From positions 1 through 34,803 of the forward strand of contig JASJAY010000051.1 in assembly GCA_030066775.1 (NCBI GenBank): a DNA stretch of 34,803 nucleotides. The letters run 5' to 3'. The notes under the pieces were generated by a model. It saw only the letters and a program-made list of their open reading frames with translations. It searched no databases and was not told where the DNA came from. Below, piece after piece: positions 7,830 to 16,992 of this stretch. The stretch's first letter is position 1; every line of letters starts with the position of its first letter. This DNA comes from Planctomycetota bacterium. Its GTDB lineage: Bacteria; Planctomycetota; PLA2; JAEUHO01. A program made the position numbers and the translations under genes.

Positions 7830-8567
7830 ATGTCGCGACGTGTCGCACTTGCCGCCGTGATCTTCACGTGCATCCCGCTGCTTGCCGGTTGCTGCTGCCC
7901 GCGAGCCCAGAGCCCGTTGGTCGCCGAGGCGCCGGCCGAGGCGCCCGGTCGCCAGGTGTTCATCGACGCCACGACCGTGCGGATCCCGGAGACGAAGGTC
8001 GCCGCGATCCTCGGCGAACTGCGGCCGACGGATGAGGCCCGGCATCAGGAGCTAACGGAGGAGCAAGCGAAGGCACTGCTTGGCCGCTGGCAGACGGACG
8101 ACACCGTGCGCGTCCTCCAGGCGCCCAAGCTGCTCGCGCTCGAAGGCCAGGAGTCCACCATCTCGATCGGCGAGACGATCCGGTTCGCGAAGACCGTGGC
8201 GACGGATGGCGACTTCGTCATCCAGGAAGACCCGCATAGCCCCGTCTTCGTGGGTTATCGCCTGTGGATGACGGCGACCCCGGACGAGGCCGGCGAGCAG
8301 ATCGCGATCCAGCTGCACGAGACCGCGCGGCAGATGAAGCGCGAGATGCGCAAGGACGAGCTGGCGGGCATGGACGGCAAGGCGTTCCTCGAGCGGTTCG
8401 TCCTGGAACAGGACCTCGAGCTCGCGTTCGGCGTCGCCGACGGGGGCTACGTGCTGATCGGATCGCCCGACGTGCATGAGGACAACGACGGACGCTTCCT
8501 CCGCGTCTCGATCGTCCGTGTGCAGCTGCTCGACGAGAGCGAGGCGAGCACGAAGCAGATCCAGTAA
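7830..8567 (+). CDS. Lipoprotein with a secretin-like (GspD/PilQ-type) core segment
   Basis: A 245-residue predicted lipoprotein. The signal peptide ends in lipobox LAGC with C21, followed by two more cysteines. The ATG at 7830 is chosen because GGGAGGG precedes it and it gives the signal peptide; the longer frame upstream does not. The mature protein contains QVFIDATTVRIPETKVAAIL and then VRVLQAPKLLALEGQESTISIGE. This resembles the 'v..l..Prl.t.nG..a.i.vG' segment of type II/III secretins that precedes the pore strands. The long beta-barrel part of a true secretin is missing, so this is at best a secretin-domain fragment or a paralogue with another function. Short proteins with such a segment occur in planctomycetes (recalled, not checked). 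The DUF5063 gene follows 20 nt later. Confidence 0.7.
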   Translation: MSRRVALAAVIFTCIPLLAGCCCPRAQSPLVAEAPAEAPGRQVFIDATTVRIPETKVAAILGELRPTDEARHQELTEEQAKALLGRWQTDDTVRVLQAPKLLALEGQESTISIGETIRFAKTVATDGDFVIQEDPHSPVFVGYRLWMTATPDEAGEQIAIQLHETARQMKREMRKDELAGMDGKAFLERFVLEQDLELAFGVADGGYVLIGSPDVHEDNDGRFLRVSIVRVQLLDESEASTKQIQ

Positions 8568-8587
8568 GCGGGATCCGGAGCACGACG

Positions 8588-9100
8588 TTGGACTCGCAAT
8601 CGGACGGCATCGGTGACGTCTCCGAGACCGCGGACCTACGCACCTGCATCGAGGCGTTCCTGGGTCTGCTAACGACGGATGGGGAACGCGGTGAGAACAG
8701 CGAGGCCCGCGAGCGGGAGCTGGCCGAGTGTCTCGACCGCTTGGCTGCCGCCGTGCTCGCAGCGCCGCCGGGCCAAGTGACGAACGATGTCGATGCGCCG
8801 AGGCCCGACTACGAAGGGATGCGCGCCCTCGCGACGAAGCAGTTCCCCACGCTCGGGCACTACGTCGCGCCCGACCTGCTACCGGAACGCGGAGAACCCC
8901 AGCCGCTTGTCGGCGACGCCCTGGACGACCTCGCAGACATCGCCATGGACCTGACCGAGGTGGTCTGGCTCTGGGACCACGGCGGCCTATCCGAAGCGCT
9001 CTTCGATCTGCACGAGGGATTCGCGTCGCACTGGGGCCGCCACCTTCGAGGCCTGCAGGCCTACCTGCACCTTCGTCGCACCGGCTGGTCGGCCGGCTGA
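8588..9100 (+). CDS. DUF5063 domain protein
   Basis: A 170-residue cytoplasmic protein. The C-terminal half carries the DUF5063 signature: LVGDALDDLADIAMDLTEVVWLW, then a region ending in GFASHWGRHL. The TTG at 8588 is taken as start because a GGAG lies just upstream and the frame is coding from there; the next ATG (near 8819) would remove the first helical region. The function of the family is unknown. It follows the secretin-like lipoprotein by 20 nt, so the two are probably cotranscribed. It ends 14 nt from the convergent DUF1499 gene. Confidence 0.78.
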   Translation: MDSQSDGIGDVSETADLRTCIEAFLGLLTTDGERGENSEARERELAECLDRLAAAVLAAPPGQVTNDVDAPRPDYEGMRALATKQFPTLGHYVAPDLLPERGEPQPLVGDALDDLADIAMDLTEVVWLWDHGGLSEALFDLHEGFASHWGRHLRGLQAYLHLRRTGWSAG

Positions 9101-9114
9101 GCCGGCGCGCCGCT

Positions 9115-9585
9115 TCAGCGCGCCGACTGGAACGCGTCGCGCAGCGTCTCCATCCGCTCCCGGTTCTTGCCGAGGTCGGAGTAGCCGAGCCGCGCGGCGG
9201 AGCGGAAATGGATGCGCTTCGCTTCCGCGTCGATCAGGAACTCCCCGTCGTCGACGAAGCGCATGATCGCCGTCCGGAACTCGACCCGCAGGTAGCTGCC
9301 GGCCTCCTCGATGACGGTCACGCGGGGCATGGAGCGAAGGGCGCGCTTCAGGCGCTCCATGGCTGCGGCCGGCTCCCCCTCGAACGAGAGCGGCGCCATC
9401 GCGTGCCGCTCGTCGGTCGCACGCGACGAGACGCAGTTGGGCGTGTCCGGACACGGCGCCAGCCGCCCGTCCCGAACGCCCAGGTCATCCGGCGGACCCG
9501 TGACCCAGACGAGGACCTTGAGCACCGCGAACGGCAGCACGACGATCAGGCCCAAGACGATGAGGATCTTCCGGCGCTTCGACAC
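9115..9585 (-). CDS. DUF1499 domain membrane-anchored protein
   Basis: A 156-residue protein with one N-terminal membrane segment (about residues 7-28) after a basic start (MSKRRK). The DUF1499 signatures follow: PCPDTPNCVSS near residue 45 and FRSAARLGYSDLGKNRERME near residue 127. Most of the protein should lie outside the inner membrane. The biological role of the family is not established. The 98 bp between this gene and the end of the kinase gene must hold its promoter; I see no clear -35/-10 pair there. Confidence 0.88.
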   Translation of the reverse strand: MSKRRKILIVLGLIVVLPFAVLKVLVWVTGPPDDLGVRDGRLAPCPDTPNCVSSRATDERHAMAPLSFEGEPAAAMERLKRALRSMPRVTVIEEAGSYLRVEFRTAIMRFVDDGEFLIDAEAKRIHFRSAARLGYSDLGKNRERMETLRDAFQSAR

Positions 9586-9683
9586 GCTGGGATTGAAGGA
9601 AATGCGCGAGGCGAGTCAAGACTGCGACAGCGCCTCCCCCTGCCGCGTCCCGACCAGTGAGTCGTGAGAACACCAAGCTCGAG

Positions 9684-12600
9684 TCACGAGCCCATACGCT
9701 CATTCCACGCTTCCATGATCTCGCGGTTCAGTTGCACGTTCGTCAGCATCGACTCGCGATGCTCGTGAGGGGCGTGCTCGACGAGGTAGTCGAGGAGACG
9801 CTTGGCTTCGTCGAGATGCGCCGGGAGCTTTGTCGCTCTCCACAACCAATAACGAATCTGCAGTCGCTCCATGTGAGAGCACCTGGACTTGAACTCGTTG
9901 AGTTCCAAGACAAGTTTGTCGACGCTGGTGTCGAAGAATGCCGCGCAACAAGCTCCAGCGAGCAGCCAGATGTTAGGCGTATCTGAGTCTCGACCGATGG
10001 ACTCCGCTCTGTCAAAGAGTCGCCGGGCGCGCTCGCGGTCTCCCCGCTGGCCCGTCACGCGCCCCAGTTCCAGGAGCAGCGCGGCTTCACCGACCCGACT
10101 CCCTCGCATCCGCATCATGCGTGTTCCGGCTTCGTACCGGCTCAGAGCTTCGTCTTCGTTTCCAGCTTGTTCAACGACCTGCCCCAAAACAAAGTGAATG
10201 CTCGGCTCGTACCGCTGGTATCCGATCTCCGCGAATACCGCTTGCGCGGACTCAAGGTGCCGAGCGGCCATCTCGTGACGGCCTACACGGAGCAGGATGC
10301 TGCCGAGGTTCATCTCGGCAATGCCCGTCCGGTAGCCGTGTCCGGCTTCGCGGGCCGACGCCAGTCCTTCCTCGTACGCAAGCATGGCGTCGCGCATCTG
10401 CCCTCTCATGGAGTGGATATTCCCGAGATCGATCAGAGCACCTGCCATGTCCTCACGCTGCCCAGTCTCTTGGGCCCATCGCAGGCGCCGGAGGTAGCAC
10501 TCCTCCGCGCGATCGAGCCGGCCCCAATGCCAGTGGACATGGCCAGACCAGCCAATGAGCCTCGCCTCGTCTGCAGGATTACCGGATTCACGTGCTAGGC
10601 GTGCGGCCTCTTCGAAGAGCCGACCCGCGCGGTCGAGATCCCTCCCAACCCCGAGCAGCTGATGTCCAGCGCAAGCACGCGCGCGGATGCGCGGAAGGTC
10701 CTCGCCTAGTTCGTCGGCGACCGCCATCGCCTCCTCAGCGCCCGCCAACGCATCATCGAAACGGCCAAGAGCAGACTCATTGTTGGCCTTCGACAACAGG
10801 ACTCTGACTCGCGTCTGCCCATCCAAGAGCCGCTCGGCCCGCAGCGCAAGGTCGGCCAGCGCAATGGTCTGGTCTTTGAGATGACCCGCTTCAAGGTGAG
10901 AGAGCGCTGCGTGCAGGTAGCGAACGGCCCGCTCTCCGTGCGCACCCTTGAGAAAGTGCTCGCACAAGTCAACGCACAGTGCGCCCCTCAGGCGACTCAG
11001 ATCCTCCTCGGCAGCCTTCTCGCGCTTCTCCAGAGCATCGGCGATGGCTGCGTGGTACTCCTCGCGCAGCATCTCGGGCAAGCTGTCGTAGATCGCCTCC
11101 TGCACTTGATGGTGGTCGAAGGCGAAGTTGCGGCCCCTCGACCGGACGAGGCGGTGGGCGCGTTCGATCTGCGCGAGGCTCTTCAGCACAGGGATTCGGC
11201 CTTGGTCAACGACGGCGGCCAGCAGCCCAGGGTCGAACTCGAAGCCACAGCAGGCTGCCACGTCCAGCAGGTCACGCTGCTCCTGAGTCAGATCAGAAGT
11301 GCGTGCCTTCACGAGGTCCAACACCGACGCGGGGATCTGGATGTCCTGGATCACCCGCGTGCTGACCCAGGTGCCGTCGGGTTGCTGCGTGATGAACTGC
11401 CCCTCACGGAGCCCCCGGATGATCTCGAAGGCGAAGAAGGGGTTGCCGTCGGACTTCTGGGCGATTCTCCAGCCCAATTCGTCGGCGAGTCGCTCCGATC
11501 GGAACGCATCTCTCAGAAGCGCTGACAGGTCTTTCGGCCCGAGGCGCGGCAGTGAGGCAAGCGAGGCATGGTCCAGCCTCGTCACGTTCGAGACCCATGT
11601 CTCGTCCACCCCGGACCGCATCGTCCCGATGAGAAGGATCGGATGCTCGGGCACGGCCAACGCCAGCGTCATGAACAGGGACCGCGCATCCTCCGGCGCG
11701 AAGTGCAGGTCGTCGATCAGTACGATCGTAGGCCGCTCGGCGGCGAGGCTGCGAGTGGCGTGAACGAACACCGTTCCGAGCGACTCCTTCGTCAGCGCTT
11801 CGGCGTCTTTGGGCGCGGGCTCGCCGCGAAGAAGCGCGTCGAAGGCGGAAACGAGGATCGGCGTCTGCGAGAGCCAGGGCGCCGAGCCCTCATCGCCAAA
11901 CTGCTCGCGATAGGCCTCAGAGAAGGCCCCGGAGGCGGTGGCCGCACCACCGGGTGGATACGAGCCGAAGAGGAAGTTGATGTCCGCGCTCTCTTGCCGG
12001 AGCCGTCCGACGAACTCGTCCACGAGGCGCGTCTTACCAATGCCCGCCTCGCCTTCGATCAGGAGCACCTGACCATCACCGGCCTTGGCCTTGTCGTAGA
12101 GGGCACGGAGCTTGGCTAGGTCGTCGTCGCGGCCGTAGAGCGCCGTTTCGCGCGGGACGCGGATGCGTCGCAGTGGACGCTTGGTCTCGATGCGAAGCGC
12201 CTTGGCGCGAGCCCTCCACCACTCGCCCCTCTCGCCCTCTTCCAGGACCGCCGCGAGGGCAGCCGCGTCGGCGAACCGATCGTCCCGGTCCTTGGCGACG
12301 AGCGTTCCCACAACCTCCTCGAAGAATGGGGATAGTTGCGGGTTCACCTCCCCCGCCTTACGCGGTTCCTCGTCGAGGATGTTGCGCATGACCTTCGAGA
12401 CTTCTTCGTCCCGGTACGGATGCTGGCCCGTCGCCAACTCGTAGAGCACGACACCAAGGGAGTGCAGGTCCGCCCGACCATCCGGGTCGCCATCCGCCGA
12501 CCGGAACTGCTCGGGCGCCGCGTACTCCAGCGACCCCACGAAGGCCCCTGCCTGCGACAACCGTATCGCCTCGTCCTGAAGCCGCGCAACGCCGAGGTCC

Positions 12601-13076
12601 ATCACCTTGACGACGTGCTCCTGCGTGATGAGCACGTTCTCTGGCTTGATGTCGCGGTGGACGACGCCTGCCTCGTGAATCGCAGTAAGGCCCCTCGCGA
12701 CCTCGCGCCCTATGTGGCGGCAGAGCTCCTCGGGAACGCGCTCCAATTCTCCGAGCAGATCGCGCAGCGTCTGGCCCTCGACGTATTCCATGACCAGGAA
12801 GTTGTGTTGCTGACCGTCGACGAGCGTGGCGTCGCAGTCGTACGTCCGCACGACGTTCTCGTGCTGCACGTTCTGCCCGATCTGGGCCTCGCGCAGGAAC
12901 CGTTTGAAGAACCCAGGCTGGCTAAGCAGGTTCGGGTGGATGACCTTGAGCGCGACCTGGACGCCCTCGTCAAGCCCGGCTGCCTCCTCAGCGCACCGCG
13001 CCAGATAGACGGACCCCATGCCGCCCGAACCCAGCTCGGAGAGGATCTCGTAGACGCTGATGCGGCCGCCGATCAC
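9684..13076 (-). CDS. Ser/Thr protein kinase fused to an AAA/NACHT-like ATPase and TPR repeats (PknK-like)
   Basis: A soluble regulator of about 1130 residues. Residues 9-270 are a Hanks-type kinase: glycine loop GSGGMGSVY (16-24), lysine K44 in VALK, catalytic HRDIKPEN (140-147), DLG (160-162) in place of DFG, and the APE motif. After a linker comes an ATPase with Walker A GEAGIGKT (K348) and Walker B VLIDD (about 450). From about 690 to the end are many TPR-like helical pairs. No membrane segment is seen. Such fusions (PknK type) sense signals and phosphorylate regulators; the target is unknown. The start is uncertain: the frame is open to a GTG at 13154, overlapping the glycosylase gene. 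I prefer the GTG at 13076, just before the kinase fold; neither has a convincing Shine-Dalgarno. The C-terminal part has clearly lower GC (about 50-63% per 60-nt line sampled) than neighbours. Confidence 0.88.
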   Translation of the reverse strand: MIGGRISVYEILSELGSGGMGSVYLARCAEEAAGLDEGVQVALKVIHPNLLSQPGFFKRFLREAQIGQNVQHENVVRTYDCDATLVDGQQHNFLVMEYVEGQTLRDLLGELERVPEELCRHIGREVARGLTAIHEAGVVHRDIKPENVLITQEHVVKVMDLGVARLQDEAIRLSQAGAFVGSLEYAAPEQFRSADGDPDGRADLHSLGVVLYELATGQHPYRDEEVSKVMRNILDEEPRKAGEVNPQLSPFFEEVVGTLVAKDRDDRFADAAALAAVLEEGERGEWWRARAKALRIETKRPLRRIRVPRETALYGRDDDLAKLRALYDKAKAGDGQVLLIEGEAGIGKTRLVDEFVGRLRQESADINFLFGSYPPGGAATASGAFSEAYREQFGDEGSAPWLSQTPILVSAFDALLRGEPAPKDAEALTKESLGTVFVHATRSLAAERPTIVLIDDLHFAPEDARSLFMTLALAVPEHPILLIGTMRSGVDETWVSNVTRLDHASLASLPRLGPKDLSALLRDAFRSERLADELGWRIAQKSDGNPFFAFEIIRGLREGQFITQQPDGTWVSTRVIQDIQIPASVLDLVKARTSDLTQEQRDLLDVAACCGFEFDPGLLAAVVDQGRIPVLKSLAQIERAHRLVRSRGRNFAFDHHQVQEAIYDSLPEMLREEYHAAIADALEKREKAAEEDLSRLRGALCVDLCEHFLKGAHGERAVRYLHAALSHLEAGHLKDQTIALADLALRAERLLDGQTRVRVLLSKANNESALGRFDDALAGAEEAMAVADELGEDLPRIRARACAGHQLLGVGRDLDRAGRLFEEAARLARESGNPADEARLIGWSGHVHWHWGRLDRAEECYLRRLRWAQETGQREDMAGALIDLGNIHSMRGQMRDAMLAYEEGLASAREAGHGYRTGIAEMNLGSILLRVGRHEMAARHLESAQAVFAEIGYQRYEPSIHFVLGQVVEQAGNEDEALSRYEAGTRMMRMRGSRVGEAALLLELGRVTGQRGDRERARRLFDRAESIGRDSDTPNIWLLAGACCAAFFDTSVDKLVLELNEFKSRCSHMERLQIRYWLWRATKLPAHLDEAKRLLDYLVEHAPHEHRESMLTNVQLNREIMEAWNERMGS

Positions 13077-13120
13077 CGAACGAGTCAACCGGGAGCGGCG
13101 GTCGAGCGCAAGGGACCGCT

Positions 13121-13747
13121 CTACGCCCAGTCCTCCACATCGAGCACGCGCCACATGTACCAGGCGAACATCGTGCGGTGCGGTCGGTAGGGATCACCGA
13201 GCGGCTCGGCTTCCTTCGCCGTGGGGACGTCGTCGAGGCCCAGGTAGACCTGCAGGCCCTTGCGCACGCCGAGGTCCCCCACCGGCCAGACGTCGCGTCG
13301 CTTGAGCGCGAACATGAGATGCATGCGCGCGCTCCAAGGGCCGATGCCCTTGACCTGCGTCAGCGCGTCCATCACCTCGTCGTCGCTGAGGGTGTGAAGC
13401 CCCGCTGGGTCGAGGCGCCCGTCGACGACGTGGCGGGCGAGATCGCGAACGCTGTTGGCCTTGGCCTGGGAGAGTCCGGCGCCGCGCAAGGTGGTCATGC
13501 GCTTGCGCAAGAGCGCAGCGGGATCGAGCACGCGGTCGTCGAACTTGTCGAGCAGGCGGCCGAAGATCGTGGAAGCCGCGCGGCCGGAGAGCTGCTGGTA
13601 GACGATCGAGCGCGCGAGGGTCTCGAAGGTCGAGTCGCTCTGCGGAATCACGGGCTTGCCGACCGCCTCCACGAGGCGCCGAAAGCGGGGCTCGCGGCGC
13701 ATCAGGGCGTTGCAGGCACGGGTCGGTCGATAGGTCTGCTTCGTCAC
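13121..13747 (-). CDS. DNA-3-methyladenine glycosylase II (AlkA-type, HhH-GPD superfamily)
   Basis: A 208-residue base-excision repair glycosylase. The helix-hairpin-helix lies at VKGIGPWSARM (132-142) and is followed by the catalytic aspartate D158 in WPVGDLGVRKGL, the AlkA pattern. An upstream FETLARSIVYQQLSGRAA helix is also typical. There are no Fe-S cysteines, so it is not an Nth/MutY enzyme. It should remove alkylated purines from DNA. The GTG at 13747 is chosen as the family start; a GTG at 13801 would add an unlike Pro-rich leader. It is divergent from the S9 peptidase and upstream of the kinase on the same strand. Confidence 0.88.
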   Translation of the reverse strand: MTKQTYRPTRACNALMRREPRFRRLVEAVGKPVIPQSDSTFETLARSIVYQQLSGRAASTIFGRLLDKFDDRVLDPAALLRKRMTTLRGAGLSQAKANSVRDLARHVVDGRLDPAGLHTLSDDEVMDALTQVKGIGPWSARMHLMFALKRRDVWPVGDLGVRKGLQVYLGLDDVPTAKEAEPLGDPYRPHRTMFAWYMWRVLDVEDWA

Positions 13748-13849
13748 GGAAAACTCGGGTTCCCCGGTAGCCGGAACGGGAGGGGCGCGGCAAGGTAGCA
13801 CGTCCTCGCGCCCGCGGGCGCCCCCGTGGGATGAGGGCTAGGAGCGCGC

Positions 13850-15910
13850 ATGACCGTCGCCGATCCCGTTCGTTCGATGCAGACGATCCACGAGGCCGTG
13901 AGCGGCTCGAAGTCCATGACGGCCGAGGTGCTGTGGTCGATCCCGCGCGTGGGCGGCCCCGCCGTGTCGCCCGACCAGCCGGTCGTCGCCGTGCCGGTGA
14001 CGACGTACGCCGAAGAGGACGGCAAGGCGACGACGCGCATCTGGCTCGTCGAGACCCAGAGCGGCGACGCGCGCCCGATCACGACCGACGAGGCGTCGAG
14101 CACGAGCCCCGTGTTCTCGCCCGGCGGCAGCCGCCTGGCCTTCCTGCGCCCGAAGTCGCTGGAAGAGGGCAAGGATCCGGTGTCGCAGATCTGGATCCTC
14201 CCGCTCGAAGGCGGTGAGGCGGTCTGCGTGACCGAGATGCCCCTGGGCTGCTTGAAGCCGATCTGGATGCCCGATGGCGACGGGCTCATCTTCGCGGCGT
14301 GGCTGCATCGCGATCACCTCACGGTGGAGGGCACCCGCGAGGCCATGGAGGACGCGAAGCCCTCCCGCATCCACGTCACGGAGGATCGCTTCTATCGGTT
14401 CTGGGATCGTTGGCTCACCGACGCGCGCATCCCGCACATCTTCCACCTCGATCTCGAGAGCGGCGCGCTCACCGACCTGACGCCCGACAGCACGCTGTCG
14501 TTCGACCTGATGGATCCCGGCTCGGAGTACGACATCGCGCCGGATGGCTCGTGGGTCGTGTTCGCGGGAAGCGACCTCTCCGACGATTCGCGGGGCTACA
14601 TCCGGTGGGACGTGTTCCGCGTCCCGATCGAAGGCGGCACGCCCGAGTGCCTGACGCCGGACAACCCGGCGCACTCCGCACGTCCGCGCTTCAGCCCCGA
14701 CGGGGCCGGCATCGTGTACGGCCGTTCGGAGGACCCGGAGTACTACGCCGATCGCATGCGGCTGTGGTGGATCGACACGGAGGACGGGGCGCACAGCCCC
14801 GTGCTGACCGAGTGGGATCGCAACCCGGGCGGCTGGACCTTCAACGCGACCGGGGATCTCTACTTCCACGCGGACGACGTCGGGCGCTACCGCCTGTACG
14901 TGCTGCCGGCGTCGGACCTGCTTCCCGGCACGGACGACGAGCCGGAAACGGAGCCCACGGCGCTCACCAGCCAGGCGAACGCGATGAGCGCGGCGCCGGC
15001 CGCCGACGGCCACGTGTTCTTCTCGCGCATGAGCCTCTCCGAGCCGCCGGAGGTGTGGCGCGCCGGCATCCGCGGCGGCGAGCCCGTAAGGCTCACCTTC
15101 TTCACCCAGGAGGTCATGGAGGACGTCGCGCTCGGTGAGGTGCGGGACCTGCGCTACGCGGGCGCGGACGACCACGAGATCCAGAGCTTCGTGCTGCTGC
15201 CGCCCGGCTACGAGGAGGGCACGCGCTATCCGGTGCTGCACATGGTGCACGGCGGTCCGCACGGGATCCTCGGCGACTACTGGCACTGGCGCTGGCATGC
15301 GCAGACGGTCGCGGCGCAGGGCTACGTCGTGGCCGTCCCGCAGTTCCACGGCTCGACCTCGTACGGAACCGACTTCGCGAAGGTGATCCAGGGCGCACTC
15401 GGCGAAAAGCCGCTCGAGGACACGATGAAGGGCGTCGACGCGCTCATCGAGCTGGGCATCGCCGACGAGGCGAAGATGGCGATCGGCGGCGGCTCCTACG
15501 GCGGCTTCCTGACCTGCTGGGCAACGACGCAGACCGATCGGTTCGCGTGCGCGATCAACCACGCCGGCGTCTTCGACTCCCAATTGCAGTGGGGCTGCGA
15601 CTACACGTACGGCATGCACCGCCAGCAGGGCTCGACGCCGTTCGAGGACCAGTCGGTGATCGACGCGAACGACGCCGGACGCCACACGAAGGGCATGAAC
15701 ACGCCCATGCTCGTGCTCCATGGCGAGCGCGACTTCCGCGTGCCCTACTACCACGCCATCGAGTGCTACAACCTGCTCAAGGCCAAGGGCGTGCCCGCGC
15801 GGCTCGTCTTCTTCCAGGACGAGAACCACTGGGTGCTGAAGCGCGACAACTCGCTGCTCTGGTACGACGAGGTGATGACCTGGATGGATCGCTGGCTGAA
15901 GAGCGAGTAA
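13850..15910 (+). CDS. S9 family serine peptidase (acylaminoacyl-peptidase/DPP-like)
   Basis: A 686-residue serine peptidase. An N-terminal beta-propeller with WD40-like TolB repeats ('SPDG..' turns) covers roughly residues 40-410. A C-terminal alpha/beta-hydrolase domain follows. The catalytic triad is visible: S549 in GGSYGG, D628 in HGERDFRVP and H660 in ENHWVL; the oxyanion HGGPHG motif lies near 470. No signal peptide is apparent, so it is probably cytoplasmic and cleaves short peptides. AGGAG lies just upstream of the ATG. Its stop is 12 nt from the convergent phosphorylase gene. Confidence 0.93.
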   Translation: MTVADPVRSMQTIHEAVSGSKSMTAEVLWSIPRVGGPAVSPDQPVVAVPVTTYAEEDGKATTRIWLVETQSGDARPITTDEASSTSPVFSPGGSRLAFLRPKSLEEGKDPVSQIWILPLEGGEAVCVTEMPLGCLKPIWMPDGDGLIFAAWLHRDHLTVEGTREAMEDAKPSRIHVTEDRFYRFWDRWLTDARIPHIFHLDLESGALTDLTPDSTLSFDLMDPGSEYDIAPDGSWVVFAGSDLSDDSRGYIRWDVFRVPIEGGTPECLTPDNPAHSARPRFSPDGAGIVYGRSEDPEYYADRMRLWWIDTEDGAHSPVLTEWDRNPGGWTFNATGDLYFHADDVGRYRLYVLPASDLLPGTDDEPETEPTALTSQANAMSAAPAADGHVFFSRMSLSEPPEVWRAGIRGGEPVRLTFFTQEVMEDVALGEVRDLRYAGADDHEIQSFVLLPPGYEEGTRYPVLHMVHGGPHGILGDYWHWRWHAQTVAAQGYVVAVPQFHGSTSYGTDFAKVIQGALGEKPLEDTMKGVDALIELGIADEAKMAIGGGSYGGFLTCWATTQTDRFACAINHAGVFDSQLQWGCDYTYGMHRQQGSTPFEDQSVIDANDAGRHTKGMNTPMLVLHGERDFRVPYYHAIECYNLLKAKGVPARLVFFQDENHWVLKRDNSLLWYDEVMTWMDRWLKSE

Positions 15911-15922
15911 CCGAGAGGTCTA

Positions 15923-16789
15923 TCAGCGGTGCGCGGCGAGGATCGCCTCGAGGCGCGCTAGCGTTTCTTCCGGCACGGCGTCCAGCCGCGTGACGAGCGC
16001 GCGGGAGAGCACGTCGTTCTCGGGCAGCGGTCCGGTGGGCACGAGCGCGATGGCCGTGCGCAGGACGCGCTGGGCGAGGTCGGCGTTGTCCTTCAAGACC
16101 GCGAGGATCTCGGCGGCGTCGACGCCTTCTTCCTCCGGTCGCCAACAGTCGTAGTCCGTGACCATCGAGAGCGCGGCGAACGCGATCTCGGCCTCGCGAC
16201 AGAGGCGTGCTTCGGAGAGCGTGGTCATGCCGATGATCGCGGCGCCCAGCCCGCGGTAGAAGAGGCTCTCGGCACGCGAGCTGAACTGCGGCCCTTCCAT
16301 GCAGACGTACGTGCCGCCGTCGCGCGCCGCGTGTCCGACCTGGGCGGCGGCTTCGAGCAGCACGGCGCGAAGCGCGGGTGCGAACGGGTCGGCCATGGAG
16401 ACGTGGGCCACGAGCCCGTCGCCGAAGAAGGTGTCGGGCCGGTGGCGCGTGCGATCGAAGAACTGGTCGGGCACGACGAGCGTGCGCGGCGGGAGAAACT
16501 CCTGCAGGCTCCCCACGGCGCCGGCGGAAAGCGCCTTGGTCACGCCGAGGCGCTTGAGCGCGTAGACGTTGGCGCGGTACGGCACCTCGGTGGGCAGGAG
16601 CCGGTGGCCCGGTCCGTGGCGGGCGATGAACGCGACCCGGCGGCCGTCGAGCGTGCCGACGCGGATGGACGACGACGGCATCCCGTAGGGCGTCTCGATG
16701 ATGACGTCCTCGGCTTCCTCGAGGCCGTCCATCGTGTAGACGCCGGTACCTCCGAGGATGCCGATCTCGGCCGTGGGGAGCTCGCTCAT
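15923..16789 (-). CDS. mtnP: S-methyl-5'-thioadenosine phosphorylase
   Basis: A 288-residue PNP/UDP-phosphorylase superfamily enzyme of the MTAP/PNP-II branch. Visible motifs are the phosphate loop GGTGVY near residue 13, RHGPGHRLLPTEVPYRAN, SAGAVGSL, and MEGPQFSSRAES. The base-binding site reads TDYDCW with D212 and D214, the aspartate pattern of 6-aminopurine (MTA) enzymes rather than the asparagine of guanine/hypoxanthine PNPs. It releases adenine and methylthioribose-1-phosphate in methionine salvage and polyamine recycling. No other salvage gene is adjacent. The 203 bp to the divergent DUF1549 gene must contain both promoters. Confidence 0.92.
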   Translation of the reverse strand: MSELPTAEIGILGGTGVYTMDGLEEAEDVIIETPYGMPSSSIRVGTLDGRRVAFIARHGPGHRLLPTEVPYRANVYALKRLGVTKALSAGAVGSLQEFLPPRTLVVPDQFFDRTRHRPDTFFGDGLVAHVSMADPFAPALRAVLLEAAAQVGHAARDGGTYVCMEGPQFSSRAESLFYRGLGAAIIGMTTLSEARLCREAEIAFAALSMVTDYDCWRPEEEGVDAAEILAVLKDNADLAQRVLRTAIALVPTGPLPENDVLSRALVTRLDAVPEETLARLEAILAAHR

Positions 16790-16992
16790 GGGGGCCTCCG
16801 GCGGCGAGGCTAGCCGTGGCGACCGCGCCAGGGGCCATTTTCCGGCCCTGGCGGCCGGCGCCGGCCAACCCCGGCGGCGCGGGGCCGGGAGCGGAGCCCG
16901 TCGATTCGGGCCGGGCGCGGCCGAAACCCACCCCGAGCAAGGGTGTTTACAGTGCTGTCGGCGACGACCCGCCCACGCGAAGGAGCACGCTC

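Noticed and set aside
13077..13154. 26-residue N-terminal extension of the kinase from GTG 13154
   Set aside because: It overlaps the glycosylase gene by 34 nt and adds residues unlike any kinase leader; kept only as an alternative start.
13838..15829. Long - strand open frame antisense to the S9 peptidase
   Set aside because: Shadow of a clear peptidase with complete catalytic triad.
16790..16992. Possible sigma-70 promoter near 16945-16960 before the DUF1549 gene
   Set aside because: Only a weak -10-like match and no matching -35 were seen; the region is noted as a divergent promoter region without a specific site.
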